Made by a program: the position numbers and the translations under genes
Shown here: positions 1-7,845 of the stretch, one piece after another
Layout: each line of letters begins with the position of its first letter
Position numbering within the stretch: the stretch's first letter is position 1
DNA from: Altericroceibacterium spongiae
GTDB lineage: Bacteria > Pseudomonadota > Alphaproteobacteria > Sphingomonadales > Sphingomonadaceae
Length of the DNA stretch: 64,000 bases
Direction: 5' to 3'
NCBI RefSeq assembly: GCF_003610805.1
Contig: NZ_RAPF01000006.1
Location: 124,001-188,000 of the forward strand
The notes under the pieces: model-generated
Told to the model about the DNA's origin: nothing
The model's database searches: none
What the model saw: only the letters and a program-made list of their open reading frames with translations

Positions 1-684
1 GCCGGCAAGGGCGGTATAGCGGCCCTGTCCAACCTGTTCGGCACCCCAGTCAACGAATTCATCGACATAGCGATGGTAATTGGTGAACAGGATAAAACGC
101 TGGAAATGCTCTGGCCGCGTACCGGTATAATGGGCGAGGCGGGCAAGCGAGAAATCGGTCCGCAAGCCATCGAAGAGCGATAGCGGTATCGGATCACCGT
201 CTTCGCCCAGTTCCATTCCATCGGCCAGTTCATCGCCGATCAGCGCAAGATCGGTGGACGGGAAATATTGCGCCAGTTCGGGCGGGCTGATCCGGGCCAT
301 GGCCGCACCTTCGGCGCCGTCCAGAACATAGGGAAAAGGGATTTCCTGCCGAGAACGGCGCACTTCCACATCTATTGTGTAATCGCTCAATAGCAGATCG
401 AGCTGTTCGGTGAGATAATCGGCAAATAGCTGCGGGCGAGTGACGGTGGTGGCATAAGTGCCGGCATCTATAAGCCGTCCAAAAGCGCGTGAGCGGGTCG
501 TTTTACCGGCTTCGCCATTATAATGGATCAGCAATTCCGGATAGCAATAGCTGCCATCTTTGCGCCTTTCAGGCGGGGGCAGTGTGCCATGTTCACCGTA
601 AGCGAGAATGTCCTGCCGCAGAGTTTCGACAGCTTGAATATGAATGGCCGTGAGTTCGGCGATTATGTTTTTGCTCGTTTTCAT
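1..684 (-). CDS. amn: AMP nucleosidase, 5' part (gene runs off the left edge)
   Basis: The open frame starts at ATG 684 and is still open at base 1, giving the first 228 residues. AMP nucleosidase hydrolyses AMP to adenine and ribose 5-phosphate. The translated N-terminal domain carries family-typical stretches: TYATTVTRP (about residue 74), SRQEIPFPYVLDG (about 106-118) and RPEHFQRFILFTNYHRYVDE near the end of what is visible. The catalytic phosphorylase-like domain lies outside the window. The start is the first ATG after a purine-rich AGAAAAG about 12 bases upstream, so the ribosome site is weak. The gene follows rplI on the same strand but is separated from it by a strong hairpin. Confidence 0.9.
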   Translation of the reverse strand, partial: MKTSKNIIAELTAIHIQAVETLRQDILAYGEHGTLPPPERRKDGSYCYPELLIHYNGEAGKTTRSRAFGRLIDAGTYATTVTRPQLFADYLTEQLDLLLSDYTIDVEVRRSRQEIPFPYVLDGAEGAAMARISPPELAQYFPSTDLALIGDELADGMELGEDGDPIPLSLFDGLRTDFSLARLAHYTGTRPEHFQRFILFTNYHRYVDEFVDWGAEQVGQGRYTALAG

Positions 685-756
685 CTTGAGCAATTAAGCG
701 ATCTTTTCTGACATTTCAAAGGCAAAGAACCGGTCACATGATTGTTCCGAACGAGC

Positions 757-806
757 GATGCAAAAAGGGCGCAGATTCCTCGCGGAAACTGCGCCCTTTT
801 TGCATC
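757..806. terminator. Strong hairpin terminator between rplI and amn
   Basis: Two perfectly complementary 18-base arms (757-774 and 789-806) enclose a 14-base loop that can itself pair (TTCC/GGAA). Each arm carries an A5 or T5 tract, so the hairpin reads as an intrinsic terminator on either strand. It sits 35 bases past the rplI stop codon and closes the rpsF-rpsR-rplI operon, which is transcribed leftwards. Confidence 0.85.
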
Positions 807-840
807 GGAGCCGAACGGCGTCCGGACAGAAAAACGAGGC

Positions 841-1455
841 TCAGGCCTGCTGTTCTTCTTCCGTTGCGCCTTCTTCGAGCATTTCTTCGGGAATTTCACC
901 CGGCTCGGCATTCGGATCTTTTTCTTCGGTAAAGCCTTCGCTCTGAGCCTGTTCTTCTTCGAACATCTGGGCCATCACGTCGATGCCCTGGCTCTGCAAT
1001 TCGGCTTCGTCGTCCGAACGTGCGACATTGGCCTTCACCGTCACATGAACTTCCGGGTGCAGCGCAACGCGAACATCGAACATGCCGATGGTCTTGATCG
1101 GGCGTTCCAGAATGATCTGCGACTTGTTGATTTCGTGGCCCTTTTCGACCAGCTTTTCAGCAATATCGCGAACATTGACGGAACCGTAAAGGTGGCCGGC
1201 ATTGGAAGAGGCGCGGATCAGAACGATCTCGGTGCCTTCCACGCCCTTGCCCTGTGCTTCGGCGGCGTCGCGCTTCTCGGCATTTTCCTGCTCGAGACGG
1301 GCGCGGTTTGCTTCGAAAACCTTCTTATTGGCTTCGTTAGCGCGCAGAGCCTTCTTGTTGGGAAGAAGGAAGTTACGTGCATAGCCGTCGCGGACGGTAA
1401 CAACGTCACCGATCGAGCCCAGCTTCTCGATACGTTCGAGGAGAATGATATCCAT
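841..1455 (-). CDS. rplI: 50S ribosomal protein bL9, with acidic C-terminal tail
   Basis: This is the large-subunit protein that binds 23S rRNA near the L1 stalk base. The N-terminus [19 protein letters not shown] and the following GYARNFLLP are the classic L9 rRNA-binding domain; a long helix and the C-terminal domain follow to about residue 150. At 204 residues it is about 50 longer than the E. coli protein. The extra part is a strongly acidic tail rich in Glu ending in EEQQA, a feature I believe is common in alphaproteobacteria. A GGAG lies just upstream of ATG 1455. It is the last gene of the rpsF-rpsR-rplI operon, 12 bases after rpsR. Confidence 0.97.
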   Translation of the reverse strand: MDIILLERIEKLGSIGDVVTVRDGYARNFLLPNKKALRANEANKKVFEANRARLEQENAEKRDAAEAQGKGVEGTEIVLIRASSNAGHLYGSVNVRDIAEKLVEKGHEINKSQIILERPIKTIGMFDVRVALHPEVHVTVKANVARSDDEAELQSQGIDVMAQMFEEEQAQSEGFTEEKDPNAEPGEIPEEMLEEGATEEEQQA

Positions 1456-1467
1456 GGAGGCTTCTCC

Positions 1468-1692
1468 TTACTTCACGATATAGGGCAGAAGGCCCAGGTG
1501 GCGGGCGCGCTTGATCGCCTTGGACAGCTCACGCTGTTTCTTGGCAGAAACGGCGGTGATGCGGCTCGGGACGATCTTGCCGCGTTCGGACATGAAGCCC
1601 TGCAGCAGGCGGATATCCTTATAGTCGATCTTCGGCGCATTCTTGCCCGAGAAGGGGCAGGATTTGCGGCGACGGAAAAACGGACGTGCCAT
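1468..1692 (-). CDS. rpsR: 30S ribosomal protein bS18
   Basis: This 74-residue small-subunit protein partners with bS6 on the platform of the 30S subunit. It shows the hallmark N-terminal [14 protein letters not shown] and the core [22 protein letters not shown] and [12 protein letters not shown]. The frame is open 13 codons further upstream, but the ATG at 1692 is chosen because it gives the family N-terminus and has a near-ideal GGAGGAG inside the end of rpsF. Only one base separates the rpsF stop from this start, so translation is probably coupled. Confidence 0.97.
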   Translation of the reverse strand: MARPFFRRRKSCPFSGKNAPKIDYKDIRLLQGFMSERGKIVPSRITAVSAKKQRELSKAIKRARHLGLLPYIVK

Positions 1693-1693
1693 C

Positions 1694-2050
1694 TTAATTA
1701 TCTCCTCCGCGGCGCTTACGGTCACGGTCATTCTTGCGCATCATCACCGAGGGGCCAGCTTCATGCTCTTCCACGGCGATGGTCAGCCAGCGGATGACAT
1801 CTTCATTGATGCGGTTCTGCCGTTCGAGTTCCGCGACAATAGAGCCGGGGCCTTCGATGTTCAGCAGGACGAAATGCGCCTTGCGGTTACGGTCGATCTT
1901 GTAGGCGAGGCTTTTTACGCCCCAGGTCTCGGTCTTGGTGACCTTGCCGTCATTCTTTTCGACGATTTCCGTGGCGGCTGCAGCAAGTGCATCGACCTGG
2001 CTCTGGCTCAGGTCCTGGCGCGCCAGGAAAACATGCTCATAAAGAGCCAT
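1694..2050 (-). CDS. rpsF: 30S ribosomal protein bS6
   Basis: First gene of the rpsF-rpsR-rplI operon. The 118 residues begin [15 protein letters not shown] and contain the S6 core ([33 protein letters not shown]); the C-terminus is a basic Arg/Lys tail. The protein binds bS18 and the central domain of 16S rRNA. An AAAGGAC precedes the ATG. About 120 bases of leader separate the start from a plausible promoter. Many bacteria autoregulate this operon through a leader that binds the S6:S18 complex, but I could not fold this leader confidently and make no such claim. Confidence 0.97.
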   Translation of the reverse strand: MALYEHVFLARQDLSQSQVDALAAAATEIVEKNDGKVTKTETWGVKSLAYKIDRNRKAHFVLLNIEGPGSIVAELERQNRINEDVIRWLTIAVEEHEAGPSVMMRKNDRDRKRRGGDN

Positions 2051-2172
2051 GCTTCATGTCCTTTCACTTCTGCCGATCGCTGACCTTCGCGCGGATCGCG
2101 AGAGGCCCCTCCGGCTTTCTTTAAAATCCCTCGAGCAGGCGCATTCGAGTCCATACTTCCAAGGAAGGGGCG

Positions 2173-2200
2173 CTCATACGCGATTCACATGCAAATGCAA
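2173..2200 (-). promoter_or_regulatory. Candidate sigma-70 promoter for rpsF operon
   Basis: On the minus strand TTGCAT (2200-2195) is followed after 16 bases by TATGAG (2178-2173), a fair match to -35 and -10 boxes. It lies about 120 bases upstream of the rpsF start, in the only gap that could hold the operon promoter. The assignment rests on consensus match and position alone. Confidence 0.35.
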
Positions 2201-2276
2201 GCGCGCAAGCGCCTGTAATGGGCTTTATCCCTGTGAAGCAGCCCGCCCTGTTTTATACAGAGCGGGGGGATATTCA

Positions 2277-2774
2277 TCAAAACTTGGCCTGTAATCCGGC
2301 TGCATAATAGCCGTCTCCGATATTACCCTTTACATTGAGCATCGGTAGCAGCGGATAGGATATCGTACCATAGGGGCGCAGATCGTCGTCAAGTCGGGCG
2401 CCGACGCCCAGTGTTACGGACATGGGAACCGTATAGGTCGCTTCGACCTTGCCATAAAAGCTGACCGCGGAATCGTCGCATTTGTCGTCATCGACGAAGT
2501 TGCCTGTGCGGCCATCGCGGCAGCCGCTGTTCATGCCATCGTCATCGTCGAAATAGCGCGGATTGTCGTCATCGTGAACGAACAGACCGACGCCCGGTGT
2601 AACGGCGAAGCCGCCTGACTGGACGAGCGAATAATTGACGCCGAATTCACCGCCCCAGTCACCATCCTCCTTCGCAACGCCGGCATCCACCGCCACCTGC
2701 GCCGCCGCCGGGCAGGCTCCGAAAACGGTACCTGCCGCCAGAGCCGCCGCGACAATTGCTGTGCGCGATTTCAT
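2277..2774 (-). CDS. Small outer-membrane beta-barrel-like protein, Asp-rich
   Basis: A 165-residue exported protein of unnamed family. A signal peptide is clear (MKSRTAIVAAALAAGTVFG, cleavage near ACPAAAQ). The mature part alternates short amphipathic strands typical of a small barrel and ends in a terminal Phe (LQAKF), the usual outer-membrane insertion signal. Between residues 68 and 105 there are several runs of three or four Asp and two Cys, suggesting a long acidic, possibly cation-binding, surface loop. A GAGGAG sits 8 bases before ATG 2774. The 194-base upstream gap holds a short inverted repeat (2834-2851, CCTGCG/CGCAGG) of unknown role. Confidence 0.65.
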   Translation of the reverse strand: MKSRTAIVAAALAAGTVFGACPAAAQVAVDAGVAKEDGDWGGEFGVNYSLVQSGGFAVTPGVGLFVHDDDNPRYFDDDDGMNSGCRDGRTGNFVDDDKCDDSAVSFYGKVEATYTVPMSVTLGVGARLDDDLRPYGTISYPLLPMLNVKGNIGDGYYAAGLQAKF

Positions 2775-2968
2775 CGAATATTCTCCTCACATAATTTCCG
2801 GTCGATCAATGCTCTCTTACGTAGGAGCGGAATCCTGCGAAACTCCGCAGGAATCGCTATACCGCAAGCCTGACTCGGTCCGTCTTGTCGGTGCAGCAAC
2901 TGAACCCGTTGTTTACGGCGATAGTTCGTTCGGCAGGCTGTGTCCGCTATGCGGGCGACAGGGTGGAA

Positions 2969-4441
2969 TTAACCGAGCTGTTCGAGAATGCGTTTCGCAA
3001 AAAGCGTCAGAGTATCGTCGCGGGCGCCCATGATAACGATGCGGTCTCCCGGCTCGGCAATGTCGATGATCCGGCTCCCGCAAGCCTCCCTTTCGGGGAT
3101 ATACTCCGCCTTTCCGCCGGCTTCTTCGATCAGCCGGACGATCCGGGCACTGCCTTCGGAGCGGTCCACCGTCCCGCCGAAATAGACCGGATCGCACAAT
3201 ATCGTGCGATCCTCAGGCCCGAGTAATCTGGCAAAAACTTTCGCCAGCTCGTGTCCCATTTGCCTGAGCGGCCCGTAGCCATGAGGCTGAAAGAAGGCGA
3301 TGACCCGGCCCGGATGCTGTTTCAGCGTACGCAAGGTTGCGACGCATTTCTCGGGATTATGGCCGAAATCGTCGATCACCGTGATGGCATTGCTGCTGGT
3401 GCCGACAATGTCGAACCGACGGGCAAGGCCGGTAAAGCTCGCCAGTGCATTGGTCGCTTCGCCCGGATCGATTCCGGCCTGCACGGCAGCGGCAATGGCG
3501 GCAAGGGCATTGGAAAGATTATGCCGCCCCGGCATCCGAAGGCGCAAGGGATAGCCGGTGTCGCTGCGGCGGTCGACCATCAGCGCGGAAATGCCCATTG
3601 GTTCATCTTCTATCGTGCCGGGTTCGATGCCGATATCCGCTTTGGGATGAGCGATGCCGAAGGACAGTTTTTTCGGCAGTTTTTCGCCGATATAACGCGC
3701 TTCGTCATTGTCCCAATTGACCGCGGCTTTGTCGCCGGTCCGCGCAAAATTGCCAAATAAAACACGCAATTGTTCGATGCTCTTATGGTCGAGGCTAACA
3801 TTGAGCAGCAGAGAAACGGACGGTTTGTAAAGCGCGATCGAGCCGTCGCTTTCATCCACTTCGCTGACGAACAGGCCGCTTTCACCCACCCTTGCACTGG
3901 CGAAAGGCGTGTCGGGCGAGACGAAATTTTTCATCACTGCACCATTCATGATGGTGGGATCTTCACCGCAGCGATAGAGAATCCAGCCCAGCATGCCGGT
4001 CACGGTCGACTTGCCCGAAGTCCCGCCTACCGCAATGCGATAGGGGGCGGTGTTGAACAGGGTTGAAAGCAGTTCCGCCCGGCTCATCCGCTCGCAGCCC
4101 AGCTCTCTGGCGCGGACCATTTCGGGCACTGTATCTTCGACAGCGGCGGAGGCGACCAATGTCTGACCCGGTGATGTGATACCGCTGCCATCCTGCGGAA
4201 AAAGGCGGAAACCCTGCGCTTTCAGCCAGTCGAACTTGGTCGGTGTGCGGCCCTGATCGTAGCTCCGGTCCGACCCTGCCACTTCCGCTCCGCGCGCTTT
4301 CAGGATGGTCGCCAGCGGCAACATGCCGGAGCCGCCAATACCGCAGAAGAACCAGGGATGAGAAGTGAGCGCAGCGGCGTTTTCAGAGGTCATAATGGGA
4401 GGGTTAAGGGCTTTGCTGCGGGGGATCAACACACGTTTCAC
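2969..4441 (-). CDS. Mur ligase family protein (MurC/Mpl-like paralogue)
   Basis: Three-domain ATP-dependent amide ligase of the cell-wall family. The N-terminal Rossmann domain has GIGGSGM (34-40), the central domain a P-loop GGTSGKST (139-146) and SEVDESDGS, and the C-terminal domain IDDFGHNPEK and FFQPHGYGP. DESDGS and the DD[FY]GH motif resemble MurC more than Mpl, yet GTSGKST replaces the usual GTHGKT/S and HGYGP replaces MurC HRYSR, so this is unlikely to be the housekeeping MurC. It is divergent from an LD-carboxypeptidase 37 bases away, which suggests peptidoglycan recycling (tripeptide ligation as in Mpl). The start is uncertain: GTG 4441 or ATG 4393, neither with a clear ribosome site. 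Confidence 0.75.
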   Translation of the reverse strand: MKRVLIPRSKALNPPIMTSENAAALTSHPWFFCGIGGSGMLPLATILKARGAEVAGSDRSYDQGRTPTKFDWLKAQGFRLFPQDGSGITSPGQTLVASAAVEDTVPEMVRARELGCERMSRAELLSTLFNTAPYRIAVGGTSGKSTVTGMLGWILYRCGEDPTIMNGAVMKNFVSPDTPFASARVGESGLFVSEVDESDGSIALYKPSVSLLLNVSLDHKSIEQLRVLFGNFARTGDKAAVNWDNDEARYIGEKLPKKLSFGIAHPKADIGIEPGTIEDEPMGISALMVDRRSDTGYPLRLRMPGRHNLSNALAAIAAAVQAGIDPGEATNALASFTGLARRFDIVGTSSNAITVIDDFGHNPEKCVATLRTLKQHPGRVIAFFQPHGYGPLRQMGHELAKVFARLLGPEDRTILCDPVYFGGTVDRSEGSARIVRLIEEAGGKAEYIPEREACGSRIIDIAEPGDRIVIMGARDDTLTLFAKRILEQLG

Positions 4442-4478
4442 AGGTGACGGGAAGCGCCAGGGGCATTAGGCAGGAGGG

Positions 4479-5306
4479 ATGACGCGAATTGCCATCTGTG
4501 CGCCCGCCACTCCGATTACCCGCGAAAGGGCTGGCTGGGTCTATGCTTATGCGAAAACCGCTTTTCCGCAGGTGGAATTGCTGTTTCACGAACAATGTTT
4601 CGCGGAGGAAGGACATTTCGCCGGTTCCGATGCGGTGCGGCTGGCAGCCTTGCTGGAATGCGCCAACGATCCGTCCTGCGATGCGGTATGGTTTGCCAGA
4701 GGAGGGTATGGCAGCAACCGGATTGCAGCGCTGGCAGTCGATCAACTCCATGATTCTGCTCTTAAAAAAACCTATATCGGCTATTCGGATAATGGCTATA
4801 TTCTGGCCGCATTATATCGCGCGGGGATTGGCAATCCGGTTCATGGACCGATGGTTATCGACGGATCTGCGAGCGGGCGCACAGACGGACTGAACAGGGC
4901 CATAAACTATCTGAACGGGGCCAGAGACGGGCTGGAAGGAAGCCTGGACGGCCGCCCGGCAGTGGCCTTCAATCTGATGACGCTGGCGATGATATGCGGG
5001 ACCGAAATGATGCCCGATCTCACCGACCATGTGGTGATGGTGGAGGAGGTGTCCGAATATCTCTATGCGGTGGACCGATTGTTCTTTCACATCACGCAGC
5101 ATCTGCACGGCATTGCCGGATTGCGGCTCGGGCGTGTGTCCGATGTGCCCGAAAATGCCCGGCCTTTCGGTGCCGATCCGGAACAAATAGCGCGCTATTG
5201 GTGCGGGCGCGAAGGCATACCCTATCTCGGAAAAGCCGATATCGGGCATGATCTTGGTAATAAAATCGTGCCATTCGGCCTTGCGGGACGCAGCCGGGCC
5301 TCATAA
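4479..5306 (+). CDS. LD-carboxypeptidase, peptidase family S66
   Basis: A cytoplasmic serine peptidase that removes the terminal D-Ala from tetrapeptide muropeptides during cell-wall recycling; the family also contains the microcin-immunity protein MccF. The S66 triad is visible: Ser103 in GYSDNG, a Glu at 189 or 190 in MVEEVSEYL, and His257 in GKADIGHD. The 275-residue length is slightly short of the usual 300. GCAGGAGGG precedes ATG 4479. It shares a 37-base divergent gap with the MurC/Mpl-like ligase, a pairing that would act in consecutive steps of murein recycling. Confidence 0.85.
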   Translation: MTRIAICAPATPITRERAGWVYAYAKTAFPQVELLFHEQCFAEEGHFAGSDAVRLAALLECANDPSCDAVWFARGGYGSNRIAALAVDQLHDSALKKTYIGYSDNGYILAALYRAGIGNPVHGPMVIDGSASGRTDGLNRAINYLNGARDGLEGSLDGRPAVAFNLMTLAMICGTEMMPDLTDHVVMVEEVSEYLYAVDRLFFHITQHLHGIAGLRLGRVSDVPENARPFGADPEQIARYWCGREGIPYLGKADIGHDLGNKIVPFGLAGRSRAS

Positions 5307-5332
5307 TCGGCGCGGCAAATGAGGAGATGACC

Positions 5333-6268
5333 ATGCGAGCATTCGTATTTCCGGGGCAAGGCAGCCAGAAAGTCGGCATGGGTGCCGATCTTGCCGAAGC
5401 CAGCGCGGCAGCGCGCGAAGTTTTCGAAGAGGTGGATGAGGCCCTGTCCCAGAATCTTTCACGCATCATGCGCGAAGGGCCGGAGGATGCGCTGACTCTG
5501 ACCGAAAATGCCCAGCCCGCCATCATGGCCAATGCCATGGCGGTTTTGCGCATTCTGGAAAAGGAATGCGGCGTGTCGCTCGCCGATAAGGGCGATTGCG
5601 TGGCAGGCCATTCGCTCGGTGAATATACGGCATTATGTGCTGTCGGCGCATTCTCTCTGGCCGATACGGCACGGCTGCTCAAATTGCGCGGGCAGGCGAT
5701 GCAGGCCGCCGTACCGGTGGGCGAGGGGGCGATGGCGGCGCTGCTCGGCGCCGATATCGAGAAGGCGACTGCGCTCGCCGAAGCTGCCGCCCAGGGGCAG
5801 GTATGCCAGATCGCCAATGATAACGATCCGGGGCAGGTTGTGCTGTCGGGCCACCGCGAAGCGATCGAACGCGCTGTCGCCATGGTGAAGGATCACGGGA
5901 TCAAGCGCGGCGTGCTGCTGCCGGTTTCCGCACCGTTCCATTGCGAGCTGATGCAGCCTGCGGCCGATGCCATGGCCGAAGCGCTGGAGAAAACGCCGCT
6001 GCAACCGCTGCATTTGCCGGTCTATGCCAATGTCACTGCCTCGATCGTTAGCGAACCGATGGTGGAGCGGGACCTGCTGGTCGAGCAGGTTTGCGGCCGG
6101 GTCCGCTGGCGCGAAAGCGTGATCGCGATGCACGCAGCCGGGGTCGAGGACTTCGTCGAACTGGGCGGCAAGGTTCTGGGGCCGATGATCGGCCGCACGG
6201 TGAAGGATGTGCAGATTACCAGCGCCGTGACGATGGATCAGATCGAGGCGCTGGCCAAGGCGCTTTGA
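5333..6268 (+). CDS. fabD: Malonyl-CoA:ACP transacylase
   Basis: Transfers malonyl from CoA to acyl-carrier protein to start fatty-acid elongation. The N-terminus MRAFVFPGQGSQKVGMG is diagnostic; the nucleophile is Ser94 in GHSLGEY, and the catalytic His lies in VSAPFHCELM (about 200-205). ATG 5333 is preferred over the in-frame ATG 5327 because the GAGGAG at 5321-5326 would abut the latter. It starts 26 bases after the LD-carboxypeptidase stop and is followed by a methyltransferase, then fabG, rather than by fabG directly. Confidence 0.96.
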   Translation: MRAFVFPGQGSQKVGMGADLAEASAAAREVFEEVDEALSQNLSRIMREGPEDALTLTENAQPAIMANAMAVLRILEKECGVSLADKGDCVAGHSLGEYTALCAVGAFSLADTARLLKLRGQAMQAAVPVGEGAMAALLGADIEKATALAEAAAQGQVCQIANDNDPGQVVLSGHREAIERAVAMVKDHGIKRGVLLPVSAPFHCELMQPAADAMAEALEKTPLQPLHLPVYANVTASIVSEPMVERDLLVEQVCGRVRWRESVIAMHAAGVEDFVELGGKVLGPMIGRTVKDVQITSAVTMDQIEALAKAL

Positions 6269-6306
6269 AAACCCCGCTTAGTAAGGCTGTAAAATGAGGA
6301 TGAGCC

Positions 6307-6906
6307 ATGTGGGATGAACGCTATGCCGAAGAAGGGCTCGCTTATGGCGACGCCGCCAATGACTTCCTCGTTCAGCAGGTGAGCGCGTTGCAGCCCGGCA
6401 ATTGTCTGTGTCTTGCCGAAGGGCAGGGGCGCAATGCCACATGGCTGGCGCAGCAGGGATTCGATGTTACGGCGGTGGACCAGTCGGCGACGGGGCTCGC
6501 CGCCGCACGCGATTTCGCCGCGCAGCGCGGTGTCTCTATCCGGACGGAGGTGGCCGATCTTGCGGATTACGATCTCGGGGAAGCGCGATGGGACAATATG
6601 GTCTCGATCTTTGCGCATATGCCCTCGGTAGTGCGCAAGGCGCTGCACAGCCGTGTTGCGCGGGGGCTGAAGCCGGGCGGGGTCTTCCTGCTCGAAGCCT
6701 ATACGCCGGAAACGCTGCAAACCTCCGGCATGGGCGGTCCGAAAGAGCCGGATCTGCTGATGACGCTGGAATCGTTGCGCGAGGAATTGCAGGGTCTCGA
6801 ATTTCGTGTCGGGCGGGAAATCCGGCGCGATGTGAACGAAGGTAAATATCATCGGGGTGAAGGTGCGGTGGTGCAGGTCATTGCCCGCAAGCCTGAAGGA
6901 GAATGA
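6307..6906 (+). CDS. Class I SAM-dependent methyltransferase
   Basis: A 199-residue protein with a Rossmann-type methyltransferase core. The SAM-binding motif is present as LCLAEGQGRNATWLAQQG (about 34-51), followed by an acidic residue at the end of strand 2 (VTAVDQS) and LKPGGVFLLEAY near the end of the fold. The layout resembles small TehB-like/thiopurine-type methyltransferases, but the substrate cannot be told. It sits between fabD and fabG; its stop codon lies just before the fabG start and the fabG ribosome site lies inside it, so the three are probably co-transcribed. Confidence 0.75.
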   Translation: MWDERYAEEGLAYGDAANDFLVQQVSALQPGNCLCLAEGQGRNATWLAQQGFDVTAVDQSATGLAAARDFAAQRGVSIRTEVADLADYDLGEARWDNMVSIFAHMPSVVRKALHSRVARGLKPGGVFLLEAYTPETLQTSGMGGPKEPDLLMTLESLREELQGLEFRVGREIRRDVNEGKYHRGEGAVVQVIARKPEGE

Positions 6907-6911
6907 AAGCA

Positions 6912-7664
6912 ATGTTCGATCTTACGGGAATGACGGCTCTGGTGACGGGCGCCAGCGGCGGTATCGGCTCTTCGATTGCGCGCAGTCTGGCCGCCCAGGG
7001 TGCCCGGCTGGCGCTGTCCGGTTCCAATGCCGACAAGCTGCGGGCTTTCAGGGAAGAGCTGAATGAGGAATTCGGCCATGACCATGTGGAGATCACCTGC
7101 AATCTGTCCGATGACAAGCAGGTGGATGAGCTGGTTCCGGCGGCGGTCGATACGCTCGGCAAACTCGATATTCTGGTAAATAATGCCGGCATCACGCGTG
7201 ACAGTCTCGCCATGCGAATGAAAGACGAAGATTTCGAAGCGGTTCTGAAAATCAATCTCGAAGCCGCCTTTCGCCTGATGCGGGCGGCGACCCGACCGAT
7301 GATGAAAGCGCGTTTCGGCCGGATGATTAACATCACCAGTGTTGTGGGCGCGACCGGCAATCCGGGGCAGGCCAATTATGCAGCGGCCAAGGCCGGGCTG
7401 GTCGGCATGTCTAAAAGCATGGCGCAGGAACTGGCTGCCCGTGGCATTACGGTGAACTGCGTCGCGCCGGGCTTTATCCGCACGGCGATGACCGATGTTC
7501 TGCCCGATGCCCAGAAGGAAGCGCTCAATGCGAAAATTCCGATGGGCCGCATGGGTGAAGGAGAGGATATCGGGGCTGCCGTGGCTTATCTCGCCTCTAA
7601 GGAAGCTGGTTATATGACCGGCCAGACTCTGCATGTGAATGGTGGCATGGCGATGTTCGCCTGA
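6912..7664 (+). CDS. fabG: 3-oxoacyl-ACP reductase
   Basis: NADPH-dependent short-chain dehydrogenase that reduces 3-ketoacyl-ACP in fatty-acid synthesis. The cofactor motif is TGASGGIG, then NNAG, and the catalytic Ser, Tyr and Lys lie in NITSVVG and NYAAAKAG (about residues 143, 156 and 160 from this start). The C-terminus TGQTLHVNGGMAM is FabG-typical. ATG 6912 is chosen because AAGGAG (6896-6901) lies 10 bases upstream; ATG 6903, overlapping the previous stop, would be only one base away from it. Unlike the common fabD-fabG-acpP-fabF order, no acpP follows; a terminator and dnaN come next. Confidence 0.94.
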   Translation: MFDLTGMTALVTGASGGIGSSIARSLAAQGARLALSGSNADKLRAFREELNEEFGHDHVEITCNLSDDKQVDELVPAAVDTLGKLDILVNNAGITRDSLAMRMKDEDFEAVLKINLEAAFRLMRAATRPMMKARFGRMINITSVVGATGNPGQANYAAAKAGLVGMSKSMAQELAARGITVNCVAPGFIRTAMTDVLPDAQKEALNAKIPMGRMGEGEDIGAAVAYLASKEAGYMTGQTLHVNGGMAMFA

Positions 7665-7677
7665 TTTCCAATTGAAG

Positions 7678-7716
7678 CCGGGCAGAGGCCTGTTTAAGGA
7701 TTTTTGCCCGGTTTTA
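7678..7716 (+). terminator. Terminator after fabG
   Basis: CCGGGCA (7678-7684) pairs with TGCCCGG (7705-7711), extended by A-T pairs at the base, and is followed by TTTTA. It lies 13 bases after the fabG stop and separates the fatty-acid genes from dnaN. The 20-base loop is longer than typical. Confidence 0.6.
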
Positions 7717-7845
7717 TCCCCAGATTCGCTTTATGTCGCGCGGTTCGCTCTTGCCGCATAAAGCACTGGCGGTAAGGATTATGCGACGTTTTATCCGGCG
7801 CCCAGGGCGATTCCGCGAGGGGCGCGTGAGGGGAATGAGAATATT

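Noticed and set aside
742-1797. 351-codon plus-strand open frame across rplI and rpsR
   Set aside because: It is antisense to two certain ribosomal protein genes and its translation has no family character; long antisense frames are expected at this GC content.
2051-2172. Possible S6:S18-binding leader upstream of rpsF
   Set aside because: The leader contains GC-rich repeats (GCGATC twice), but I could not derive a fold matching the known motif, so it is not listed as a riboregulator.
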